A stretch of DNA of 46,759 nt, from assembly GCA_020849325.1 (NCBI GenBank), contig JADLGL010000027.1, positions 1-46,759 on the forward strand, given 5' to 3'. The notes beneath the pieces were generated by a model. The model had not been told where the DNA came from. It ran no database searches and saw only the letters and a list, made by a program, of their open reading frames with translations. The stretch comes from Bauldia sp. (lineage in GTDB: Bacteria > Pseudomonadota > Alphaproteobacteria > Rhizobiales > Kaistiaceae). This document shows, piece after piece, positions 1 through 7,319 of this stretch. How positions within the stretch are numbered: the first letter of the stretch is position 1; each line of letters opens with the position of its first letter. The translations under genes were made by a program, and so were the position numbers.

Positions 1-2
1 AC

Positions 3-554
3 ACGCCGTTCGCGGTCGGCTGCCGTACCCAGGTCGTCATCGAGGGTGAGTTCACCCCCGGCGAAGGCTACACGCTGCAGCGTGGCGCCGGCGCGGCCCC
101 GATCCCGCGGGCCTACCCGGACTACACTGCGGACAACTACGGCCAGCTCATCCCGGTCACCGAGCCCCTCGCGGGCGGCTTCCTCGGCGCCATCAACGTC
201 GAAGAGGGCCGCTATGAGTGGACCCATGACTGGGTGCAGGGCAACAACCAGCCGATCATGACGACGGCCACCGACCTTCTCTTCCAGGCCGGTGTCAACG
301 AGGGCGTGATGCGCGCCTTCAACGCGACGAACGGCGAGATCGTGTGGGAATTCCGCACGGGTTCGCGCTTCAACCAGTCGCCGATCACCTACATCGGTCC
401 GGATGGCCGTCAGTACCTGGCCATCATCGCCTCGTCGGCCGCCGCCAACACCGCGGTCGCCTACGATGCGGCTCCGGACAACCAGAACCGCTACCGCCGT
501 TCGGGCTCGACGCTTTACGTGTTCGCGATCCCGGGTGCGGTGGCTGCGAACTAG
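3..554 (+). CDS. PQQ-dependent methanol/ethanol-type dehydrogenase, C-terminal part (5' end outside window)
   Basis: This is the last 183 codons of a periplasmic quinoprotein alcohol dehydrogenase; the frame is open from base 3 to the TAG at 552-554. The visible part carries the closing blades of the eight-bladed PQQ propeller: a DLLFQAG strand, then AFNATNGEIVWEFRTGS, then SPITYIGPDGRQYLAII, which is the signature end of the methanol/ethanol dehydrogenase family. Such enzymes oxidise primary alcohols with PQQ and a calcium or lanthanide ion and pass electrons to a cytochrome c. The residues that separate the calcium (MxaF/ExaA) and lanthanide (XoxF/PedH) types lie upstream of the window, so the metal cannot be called. 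The next gene encodes an MxaJ/XoxJ-like protein, which supports the call. A strong terminator follows. Confidence 0.88.
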   Translation, partial: TPFAVGCRTQVVIEGEFTPGEGYTLQRGAGAAPIPRAYPDYTADNYGQLIPVTEPLAGGFLGAINVEEGRYEWTHDWVQGNNQPIMTTATDLLFQAGVNEGVMRAFNATNGEIVWEFRTGSRFNQSPITYIGPDGRQYLAIIASSAAANTAVAYDAAPDNQNRYRRSGSTLYVFAIPGAVAAN

Positions 555-609
555 GCCATCCGGGCGGGCAGGGGCCTTCGCGGCGCCTGCCTTCCTTCCG
601 AGGCAACGG

Positions 610-646
610 AACGGGGAGAGGGCAACCTCTCCCCGTTCTCGTTTTT
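610..646 (+). terminator. Rho-independent terminator after the PQQ dehydrogenase
   Basis: A perfect 12-bp stem (610-621 with 626-637) closes on a GCAA tetraloop and is followed by CTCGTTTTT. It lies 56 bases after the dehydrogenase stop, so the dehydrogenase message probably ends here, before the MxaJ/XoxJ-like gene. Confidence 0.85.
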
Positions 647-760
647 GGACCCAATCACGGACTTGGTATTCGGCGTTTTGCTGCCCGGCGGTATACCGGC
701 GGCGGGCGGCCATGCTACGTCAACGGCGAAGTCGGCTTTCGATCGACGAGGTGAGGAAAC

Positions 761-1627
761 GTGAAGAACAGGATGGCAAGAGCGGGGCGACCGCGGTCGC
801 CGGGATTGTCGGCACGCAGGCTGGCAGTAATTTCAGGATCGTTCCTGCTCGCCACGGCGGCGGGCCTGTCGCAGGCCGCGGCCTGGGAAATGCGCGTTTG
901 CGCCGACCCGAGCATCCTGCCGTTTTCGGATGATCAGCGAGCCGGCTTCGAGAACCGCATTGCCGAGGTGATGGCGGCCGATCTCGGGGCCGAGATCACC
1001 TTCCTGTGGTGGCCGCAGGCGCAGACGATGTTCGACGACCAGCTGCGCCAGGGCAATTGCGACATCGTCATGGGCGTGCCGGACGGCCAGGGCGGCGTCC
1101 TGACCACGATCTCCTACTACCGCAGCCCGTTCGTGTTCGTTTACCGGACCGACGATCCCGACCATCACGTCAACATGTTCGACGATCCGCGCCTGCGGAC
1201 GATGGAAGTGGGCGTCCAGCCGGCCGACGGCCCGGCCTACAACGCGCTCCAGGTCCGCAACCTCGGCGACAACATCACCCGCGAGTTCCAGTACCTCGCC
1301 GGCACCGAAGAGCCGCTCCGCCCGGCCTTCGACGCCGTCAAGAACGGCGAAGTCGACGTCGTCATCACCTGGGGTCCGGCGGCCGGCTACTACGCCGGCA
1401 TTCTCGGCAACCTCACGGTCGCCCCGGTCGATCCGCCCTTCGAACCGCCGTTCATCCCGATGTTCATCAACATGGCCATCGCGGTTCGCATCGGCGACGA
1501 ATCCCTGCGCGATCTCCTCGACCTCGCGCTTGCCGACACCTGGCCCGAGATCTACGCGATCCTCGACGAATACCACGTCCCGTACATGGACCTGCCGCGG
1601 CCGACCCGCACGATTGAGGGGCCCTAG
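761..1627 (+). CDS. MxaJ/XoxJ-like quinoprotein-associated periplasmic binding protein
   Basis: A 288-residue exported protein of the solute-binding fold found beside PQQ alcohol dehydrogenases (MxaJ/XoxJ group). A long signal peptide ends near AAAWEMR; the mature protein starts RVCADPSILPFSD, followed by the typical GNCDIVMGVPDG and TISYYRSPFVFVYR strands and a late block VVITWGPAAGYYAG. In methylotrophs XoxJ is thought to act on the dehydrogenase itself rather than to import a solute; that is family knowledge, not visible here. The GTG start at 761 is chosen because GAGGTGAGG lies just upstream. Its stop codon directly abuts the next ATG (1627/1628), so the two binding-protein genes are translationally linked. 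No cytochrome c (XoxG/MxaG) gene lies between it and the dehydrogenase. Confidence 0.85.
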   Translation: MKNRMARAGRPRSPGLSARRLAVISGSFLLATAAGLSQAAAWEMRVCADPSILPFSDDQRAGFENRIAEVMAADLGAEITFLWWPQAQTMFDDQLRQGNCDIVMGVPDGQGGVLTTISYYRSPFVFVYRTDDPDHHVNMFDDPRLRTMEVGVQPADGPAYNALQVRNLGDNITREFQYLAGTEEPLRPAFDAVKNGEVDVVITWGPAAGYYAGILGNLTVAPVDPPFEPPFIPMFINMAIAVRIGDESLRDLLDLALADTWPEIYAILDEYHVPYMDLPRPTRTIEGP

Positions 1628-2944
1628 ATGTTCAAGCCTTCCAGACGCCAGCTCCTCGCGGCCGGCGGCGCCGCCGCCTCGGCGAGCCTCATCCCGTTCG
1701 CCGCGCGCGCCCAGGAAAGCCAGCGCATCCACATCGCCACCGTGTTCCCCGCGGCGACGGGCCTTTCCACCGTCCGGACGTCGATCAACGACTATCCCGG
1801 CACCGGCGGCCGCAACGGTGCGATTCTCGCCGAATCGATCATCGGCCAGGCCGCGGCGGGCGCCGGCCACGGGTTCGACGTGCTCCTCGGAAGCTCGCCG
1901 AGCACGGAAGCCGCGATTCGCGCCACGGAGCGCCTCATCGAGGCGCAGGGCGCGGTCGCCATCGTCGGCGGCGTCGGTGCCGGTCAGGCCGAAGTGATCA
2001 GCGACATCTGCGAAGCGGTGCGGATTCCGTTCTTCAACGTCGGCAGCCAGAACGATGCGCTCCGCGGCGACAGCTGCCGGCGCTACACGTTCCACATCGA
2101 ACCGAGCGCGGCGATGTATCTCGACGCGATCGCGACGTGGGGCGCGAGCCAGGGCTATCGCCGCTGGTTCGTCCTGCACGAGAACAACCCCGAGGGCGAG
2201 CGCCTCCGGGCGCGGGCGGTGGCTGCCATCGAGCGACACGGCGCGGGTGGTGAAGTGGCGGCGGCAGCCGGCGTGGACATCGAGCAGCCCGTCTACGTCA
2301 ACGAGGCCAATGCGATCGGCCGCGCCGAGGCGGACGTGCTGCTTCTCCTCGTCAACCCGATCGACCAGATCGCGTTCCTCAACCAGATCGAGACGTTCGG
2401 GCACGGCGATCTGCCGTCGCTGACCTTCCCGGATGCGATCTCCCAGACTCGCGATTACATCGCGAGCGCGCGCCTCTACGCGCAGATCAACAATCCGCGC
2501 TACCGCTTCGCGGCGTGGGATTCGACCATGACGGCGAATGGCGCCGGCGCGTTCAACGAGACCTTCGTCAATCGCTGGAGCGAACCGGCGGACCCGACGG
2601 GCTGGGCGGCGTATCACGCGATCAAGATTCTCTATGAGACGATCGTCACGATCAACTCGAACGACCCCGACGCGATCGTCGACTATCTCGAGAGCCCGGA
2701 AGCGGTGTTCGACGTGCTCAAGGGGCCGGGCGTTTCCTTCCGGCCGTGGGACCATCAGCTCCGCCAGCCGATCGAGGTGATCCGCGTCGACCAGGAGGTC
2801 GCGTGGGTGCGCGCCGAGGTACAGACGCGCATCGCCATCGCGCAGGTCGAGGCCGAGCTTCCGGCGGCCGTGGCGGGTGACGACGTCGTCGCCCGGCTCG
2901 ACACGTTCGGCGACGGCCCTGGCGGCGCGGTCTGCGGACCTTAG
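1628..2944 (+). CDS. LivK-type substrate-binding protein of the PQQ alcohol dehydrogenase system
   Basis: A 438-residue periplasmic binding protein of the branched-chain amino acid receptor fold (type I). The N-terminus FKPSRRQLLAAGG followed by AARAQ is a twin-arginine-like signal peptide. The mature part has the two-lobe pattern (VAIVGGVGAGQAEVISDIC, then FFNVGSQNDALRG, then RRWFVLHENNPEGE) and near its end FRPWDHQLRQPI, typical of the subgroup that travels with PQQ-dependent alcohol dehydrogenases. It probably supplies a ligand to, or senses one for, the ABC-2 transporter at 4915-7004, although that transporter is of exporter type, so the partnership is unproven. It starts right after the MxaJ/XoxJ-like stop and ends at a terminator. 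Confidence 0.82.
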   Translation: MFKPSRRQLLAAGGAAASASLIPFAARAQESQRIHIATVFPAATGLSTVRTSINDYPGTGGRNGAILAESIIGQAAAGAGHGFDVLLGSSPSTEAAIRATERLIEAQGAVAIVGGVGAGQAEVISDICEAVRIPFFNVGSQNDALRGDSCRRYTFHIEPSAAMYLDAIATWGASQGYRRWFVLHENNPEGERLRARAVAAIERHGAGGEVAAAAGVDIEQPVYVNEANAIGRAEADVLLLLVNPIDQIAFLNQIETFGHGDLPSLTFPDAISQTRDYIASARLYAQINNPRYRFAAWDSTMTANGAGAFNETFVNRWSEPADPTGWAAYHAIKILYETIVTINSNDPDAIVDYLESPEAVFDVLKGPGVSFRPWDHQLRQPIEVIRVDQEVAWVRAEVQTRIAIAQVEAELPAAVAGDDVVARLDTFGDGPGGAVCGP

Positions 2945-2975
2945 AACGCGGCGGCGTGAGTCCCTGATCTGGAGG

Positions 2976-3008
2976 GAGGCCGGTCCGAGGACCGGCCTCT
3001 CTTCGTTT
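2976..3008 (+). terminator. Rho-independent terminator
   Basis: An 11-bp GC-rich inverted repeat (2976-2986 with 2989-2999; the inner pairs must open to form a loop) is followed by TCTTCGTTTC. It lies 31 bases after the binding-protein stop and closes the xoxJ-like two-gene unit. Confidence 0.75.
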
Positions 3009-3137
3009 CGGCTTCCCTGTCGCCATGGAGCCGGCGGGGCGCTGCCTGGATAATGGGCAGCGACGCGGTGACGCTTGTGGAATCGGCTTGTGTACCCCAC
3101 TGTTCGGGTAGGCCGCTGAGGCCCGGAGAGGCATTTC

Positions 3138-4307
3138 TTGAGCGAGCCAGGACTGACGGGCGACGGCGCAGCGCGGCGCGACGAACGCGACGACGACATC
3201 ATCTTTCCGGGCACGATCCCTTTCATCCTCGTGCACGTCGCCGCCCTTGCCGTGGTGTTCACCGGGGTCACCGTCGAAGCCGTCGTCATCGGGGTGGTGC
3301 TCTACTTCCTCCGCATCTTCTTCATCGGCGCCGCCTACCACCGCTACTTCTCGCACCGGGCGTATGCGACGAGCCGCTGGTTCCAGTTCGTCCTCGCCTT
3401 CATGGCCCAGACGACCGCGCAGAAGAGCGTCCTGTGGTGGGCGACGAAGCATCGCCACCACCACCTCCATTCCGATACGGAGTTCGACACCCATTCGCCC
3501 CGGCACAAGGGCTTCTGGTTTTCGCATTTCGGCTGGATTTTCAGCCGCGCGCACCAGGACTTCGACGAGGTGAAGATCGCGGATTTCTACAAGTACCCGG
3601 AGCTCCGCTGGCTCGACGAGTACCAGACGTTCCCCGCGCTCGTGATGGGCACGATCTGCTTCCTCATCGCCGGCTGGCCGGGCCTGATCGTCGGTTTCGT
3701 CTGGTCGACGGTGTTCGTCTACCACGCGACCTTCGCGATCAATTCCGTGGCGCACGTCTTCGGCCGGAAGCGCTACGTGACGGGCGACGACAGCCGCAAC
3801 AACTGGATCCTCGCCTTCTTCACGATGGGCGAGGGGTGGCACAACAACCACCACGCCTTCCAGTCGAGCGTCCGCCAGGGCTTTCGCTGGTACGAGTGGG
3901 ACCCGACCTACTACATCCTTCGCGCGCTCGCCTGGACCGGCCTGATCTGGGACCTGAAGGCGCCGCCGGTGGCGGTGCTGAAGAACGAGCAGAAGCTCGG
4001 CGCCCGCACGATCGACCGGGCCGCCGCCGACGTGGTGGCGAGCTTCGACCTCGAGACCATCGTCCGCGGTCTCCGCAACGCCATCGACCACGCCCCGACG
4101 CTCACCGAATTCCGACGGATCGTCGCCTCGGCGAAAGAGCGGGCGAGCGAGATCGTCCACACGATCCATCTCCCGCATCTCCCGAGCCGCTCGGAAATCC
4201 ACGCCCGCGCGGTCGCGATGCTTGCCCGGACGCCGTCGATCGAGGACATCGTCGACCGCGCGCATCGGCTCCTGATCGAGCGGGTCTCGGCGCGCGTCGC
4301 CGCCTGA
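3138..4307 (+). CDS. Acyl-CoA desaturase-like membrane fatty acid desaturase with C-terminal extension
   Basis: A 389-residue membrane di-iron desaturase. The three histidine boxes are HRYFSH (residues 68-73), HRHHH (105-109) and HNNHH (235-239), in the order and spacing of delta-9 type desaturases, with hydrophobic segments at about 27-66 and 165-200. The family core normally ends near residue 290; this protein continues for about 100 residues (ARTIDRAAADVV onward), a charged, probably helical tail with no recognised motif. The start is TTG at 3138, 7 bases after GGAGAG; no ATG is available near the N-terminus. The downstream Rieske gene begins 31 bases after the stop, so the two are probably one transcript and the ferredoxin is a candidate electron donor. 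A small inverted repeat at 3040-3062 lies in its upstream region. Confidence 0.9.
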   Translation: MSEPGLTGDGAARRDERDDDIIFPGTIPFILVHVAALAVVFTGVTVEAVVIGVVLYFLRIFFIGAAYHRYFSHRAYATSRWFQFVLAFMAQTTAQKSVLWWATKHRHHHLHSDTEFDTHSPRHKGFWFSHFGWIFSRAHQDFDEVKIADFYKYPELRWLDEYQTFPALVMGTICFLIAGWPGLIVGFVWSTVFVYHATFAINSVAHVFGRKRYVTGDDSRNNWILAFFTMGEGWHNNHHAFQSSVRQGFRWYEWDPTYYILRALAWTGLIWDLKAPPVAVLKNEQKLGARTIDRAAADVVASFDLETIVRGLRNAIDHAPTLTEFRRIVASAKERASEIVHTIHLPHLPSRSEIHARAVAMLARTPSIEDIVDRAHRLLIERVSARVAA

Positions 4308-4338
4308 CGCGACCGGCCGCGCCACAACGGAACACCGG

Positions 4339-4644
4339 ATGACCGACGTCGTCCTCGATCTTGCCGACCTGCCGCCGGGCACGATGAAGACCATCGACCT
4401 CGGCGGCACGGAGGTCGTCGTCGCCAATGTCGACGGCGCCTGCTTCGCCTTCGGCGGCATCTGCCCCCACGAAGGCGGCTCGCTCGGCGACGGCGAGCTC
4501 CGCGGCGCGGTCGTGACCTGCCCGTGGCACGGCGCCCGCTTCGACGTCCGCACCGGCGCCGTCATCGACGGCTACACGCCTGAGCCCGTGCCAGTGTTCG
4601 AAGTCCGCACCGAGGGCGAGCAGTTGCGGGTCATCTGCCGGTGA
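4339..4644 (+). CDS. Small Rieske [2Fe-2S] ferredoxin
   Basis: A 101-residue soluble Rieske protein. The cluster ligands are Cys42 and His44 in the ICPHEGGSL box and Cys61 and His64 in the TCPWHGARFD box, the standard C-x-H and C-x2-H pair. The length and lack of a membrane anchor fit ferredoxins that carry electrons to oxygenases or the small subunit of nitrite reductase (NirD). No nitrite reductase or Rieske oxygenase is nearby. The immediate neighbour is the desaturase 31 bases upstream, so a role as its electron donor is the simplest inference. The gene converges on the ABC permease at 4915. Confidence 0.88.
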   Translation: MTDVVLDLADLPPGTMKTIDLGGTEVVVANVDGACFAFGGICPHEGGSLGDGELRGAVVTCPWHGARFDVRTGAVIDGYTPEPVPVFEVRTEGEQLRVICR

Positions 4645-4685
4645 AGGCCGCGTCCGATGAGGTGGAAGACTTCACTGGCGTCTGA

Positions 4686-4730
4686 ACCTCCCACTTGCGG
4701 GGAGGTCGAACCGACGCTTCGCCGGTTCGG
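4686..4730. repeat. Short tandem hairpin element between convergent genes
   Basis: Two hairpins stand side by side: 4686-4692 pairs with 4700-4706 (loop ACTTGCG), and 4707-4713 pairs with 4723-4729. The first shares the CTTGCGGGGAGG core with the left arm of the larger element at 29952. It sits in the 270-bp gap between the Rieske gene and the convergent permease gene, where it may also serve as a terminator. Nothing else is evident in that gap. Confidence 0.5.
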
Positions 4731-4914
4731 GAGGCGGTAGCCTTACGACGGGTGCTTGCTGAGGCCGCCCGGTCGTCCGCGGCGCGCGTGCGTAGCCTCC
4801 CGACGGACGTGCAAAGGACAAAAATGCGGGGGAACGGCGTTACTGCGCTTTGGCACCAGCCCTTCGGCTGTGGCTCAACCCGAAAGCCTCGAACGACCGG
4901 ATGTCCCCGGTTCC

Positions 4915-6183
4915 CTACCTGGCGCCTCGTCGCTTCGGCATCCGTCCGGGACCCTGCTTCAGCATCCGGTTCATCGCCCACGCCGCGATCACGATCGACA
5001 GGAGCGGCAACGCGAACGTGACCGAGAAGGAGAGCGTCAAGTTCAGCTGATTGTACCCCATGATGATGTAGCGGAGCACATCGAGCGCATAGCTCACGGG
5101 ATTCGCGAAGACGAGCACCTGAATCCAGACGGGCAGCTGGATGAACCAGCTGCCACCGATGGCATTGACCCCCTCCTGCCGCAGAATGGCCCGAGCGGTG
5201 TCGGTCAGCTGCGTGAAGCCGGCGCCGCCAATCGCGCCGCGGAGCGGGAAGATCGACCCGGACAGGAAGTAAAGCGGCTGGATGATCCCGTTCGAGATCG
5301 CGCCAAAGCCTTCGAAGGTCTTCAGGCGCGATGCGATGATGACGCCGATCCCGGTCATCAGGATGCCGAGGAAGAACATCACGATCCACGACAGGACGAG
5401 CGTCCTCAGCGTCGCGAACGAGAAGAGATTCGGGAACACGCGTTCCAGGCTGAAAATGCCGCTGTTCGCGTTGATCGCGGCGCGGGGATCGTATGCGCCC
5501 TTCGTCGCCAGCCAGAAGAGGATGCCGGCCGCCACGACGAACAGCAGCACGCGACGCACCGTCGCCCACGCCGTCAGGCTCCAGTTCTCCACGATGTAGC
5601 GGATCGGGGCGCCGCTCGAGACCATGCCGGCAATACCGCGGCGATACCAGAACGCCAGAACCAGGATCGCGACTACGGCGATCCCGATCGCAATCGCCGG
5701 CATTGCGTCCGGAGGCGACCATTTGTGGAAGATGCCAAAGAGGGATGCCGCCATCGCGAAGAGAAGCGGGATCGTTCCCTGGAACACCGATATCGTGGCG
5801 CCGCCGAAGAGCTTTCCGAGCGTGACCGAGAGGATCGGGGCAGGGGAGACCATCACCTCGCGGAGAAGGCCGACATGCCGGTCGTAGACCAATGAGATCG
5901 CGCACTGGAGCGAGGCGAAGAGGACGTTGAGGACGACGACGCCCGGCAGGACGTACACCGAGTAGGAATAGCCTTCGACCTCGCGGAGCGCGGCGCCGAG
6001 GCCGTAGCCGAGGATCAGCAGCCACAGGACCGTGCGGGAAAGACCGCCAAAGAGCTGCGAGCGGTCCCTGCGGTAGCGCTGCATCTCGCGCTTCCACATG
6101 ATGTAGATGACCGAAGGCACGATCTCGACGCGGGCGAAGAACCCGGCGGGCCGCGCCGGGCGAAAATCGGCTGCGGCGGTCAT
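4915..6183 (-). CDS. ABC-2 type transporter permease of the PQQ alcohol dehydrogenase system
   Basis: A 422-residue ABC-2 permease with about six hydrophobic helices, including the family's closing block (GAISNGIIQPLYFLSGSIFPL, then FANPVSYALDVLRYIIMGYN). Its fusion of a longer than usual membrane domain and its neighbours match the permease found in PQQ-dependent alcohol dehydrogenase clusters (PedC type). It should act in the inner membrane with the ATPase encoded just upstream; the ATPase stop and this ATG overlap by four bases (6180-6183, ATGA), so translation is coupled. ABC-2 transporters usually export; what is moved here is unknown. It faces the Rieske gene tail to tail. Confidence 0.85.
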   Translation of the reverse strand: MTAAADFRPARPAGFFARVEIVPSVIYIMWKREMQRYRRDRSQLFGGLSRTVLWLLILGYGLGAALREVEGYSYSVYVLPGVVVLNVLFASLQCAISLVYDRHVGLLREVMVSPAPILSVTLGKLFGGATISVFQGTIPLLFAMAASLFGIFHKWSPPDAMPAIAIGIAVVAILVLAFWYRRGIAGMVSSGAPIRYIVENWSLTAWATVRRVLLFVVAAGILFWLATKGAYDPRAAINANSGIFSLERVFPNLFSFATLRTLVLSWIVMFFLGILMTGIGVIIASRLKTFEGFGAISNGIIQPLYFLSGSIFPLRGAIGGAGFTQLTDTARAILRQEGVNAIGGSWFIQLPVWIQVLVFANPVSYALDVLRYIIMGYNQLNLTLSFSVTFALPLLSIVIAAWAMNRMLKQGPGRMPKRRGAR

Positions 6184-7004
6184 CGCGTGTGCTCCCCGCC
6201 GCGCTGGGCGAAGCCGACCATCCGGTCGCGCACCGTCGCGACGTCGTCGCGTAGGTCACGCCCAGTCAGCTTGATGAAGACGTCCTCGAGGTCGCCCTCG
6301 GGGGCATGCTCGCGGATGAGATCGCCCGGCGGTCCGATCGCGATGAGCTTGCCGTGGTCGACGATGCCCACCCGGTCGCACATCTCCGCCTCGGGGAGGT
6401 TGTGCGTGGTCATCATCACCGTCATGCCGCCGTCGCGGAGCGCCTCGATGCGCTCCCAGAGATTGCGGCGCCCCTGCGGGTCGAGGCCGATCGTCGGCTC
6501 GTCGAGGAAAAGGACGCTCGGCTTGTGCATCAGTGCGCGGGCGAGCTCGAGCCGCCGCTTCATGCCGCCCGAGAACGTTCCGACGCGCCGCTTGCCGGTA
6601 TCGGCGAGCGACGCCCACTGGAGCGCCTCGTCGACGGCTTTCTTCCGCTCGCTTTTGGGCACCCCGTAGAGGACGGCATGAATCAGGAGGTTCTCGGCAG
6701 CGGTCAGCCGCTCGTCGAGTGCCGGGTCCTGGAACACCATCCCGAGCTTCCAGCGGACCTCCTTCGGCTCCTGCACCACGTCGTGGCCCATCACGCGGGC
6801 GGCGCCGCGGGTGGGGGTCACGAGCGTCGTCAGCATGTGGAGGAGGGTGCTCTTGCCGGCACCGTTGGGTCCAAGGAGGGCAAAGAACTCGCCCCTGTTG
6901 ACCGTGAAGGTCAGCCCGTCGACGGCATTCAGCCCGCCATAGCGGCGGCCGATGTCGAGCACTTCAATCGCCGGCACGGCCGGGGAATCATTCTTCATGA
7001 GCAT
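6180..7004 (-). CDS. ABC transporter ATP-binding protein of the PQQ alcohol dehydrogenase system
   Basis: A 274-residue ATPase that powers the permease encoded next. Walker A is GPNGAGKS (residues 45-52), the Q-loop Gln is 92, the signature is FSGGM (144-148, Phe replacing the usual first Leu), Walker B is LFLDEP (166-171) and the switch His is 201. Such ATPases with a DRA-like exporter layout are typical of ABC-2 systems. The ATG at 7004 is used; a second in-frame ATG two codons later (6998) is equally possible because neither has a strong ribosome site. It overlaps the permease start by four bases. The 315-bp gap upstream holds only the terminator of the preceding acidic-protein gene. Confidence 0.88.
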   Translation of the reverse strand: MLMKNDSPAVPAIEVLDIGRRYGGLNAVDGLTFTVNRGEFFALLGPNGAGKSTLLHMLTTLVTPTRGAARVMGHDVVQEPKEVRWKLGMVFQDPALDERLTAAENLLIHAVLYGVPKSERKKAVDEALQWASLADTGKRRVGTFSGGMKRRLELARALMHKPSVLFLDEPTIGLDPQGRRNLWERIEALRDGGMTVMMTTHNLPEAEMCDRVGIVDHGKLIAIGPPGDLIREHAPEGDLEDVFIKLTGRDLRDDVATVRDRMVGFAQRGGEHTR

Positions 7005-7251
7005 TGCGGTCCAACATGAAGTTTTCGGTGCGCAACCTCGCCTCCCTCAGGCAAGTCCGCAATTGCTGCGAAGAGCTGCGCCCCGGTTGTCGATCGCGGA
7101 AAGGTCCGCCGTGGATTCGAGTTTCGTTCTTCTTGTCCCGGCGGTACGATCCAACCGTCCGCACCCTAGCCAAACCGCCGGTTCGTGTCATCCGCTCGAC
7201 CACGGCATGATGGGCCGCACCCGATCGGGGAGGTGCCTCCTCCGATGGCAG

Positions 7252-7285
7252 AAAAGGCCGCCTCTGCGTTGGCAGAGGCGGCCTT
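7252..7285 (-). terminator. Rho-independent terminator of the beta-propeller/acidic protein operon
   Basis: A perfect 14-bp stem (7254-7267 with 7272-7285), four-base loop, runs into TTTT on the minus strand, 35 bases after the stop of the gene at 7320. It separates that operon from the ABC ATPase gene. The remainder of the 7005-7319 gap shows no gene. Confidence 0.88.
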
Positions 7286-7319
7286 CATTGTCGCGTCGTG
7301 GCCTTGCTGGCGGGGCGGA

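Noticed and set aside
833-3289. An 818-codon open frame on the minus strand opposite the XoxJ-like and LivK-type genes
   Set aside because: It mirrors real plus-strand genes. High-GC coding DNA gives long antisense frames; the product is Arg/Asp/Val-rich with no domain. The same applies to the long frames at 2718-4565, 28207-29979, 35100-37451 and 40108-42552 on the minus strand, and 12083-13558 and 13569-15383 on the plus strand.
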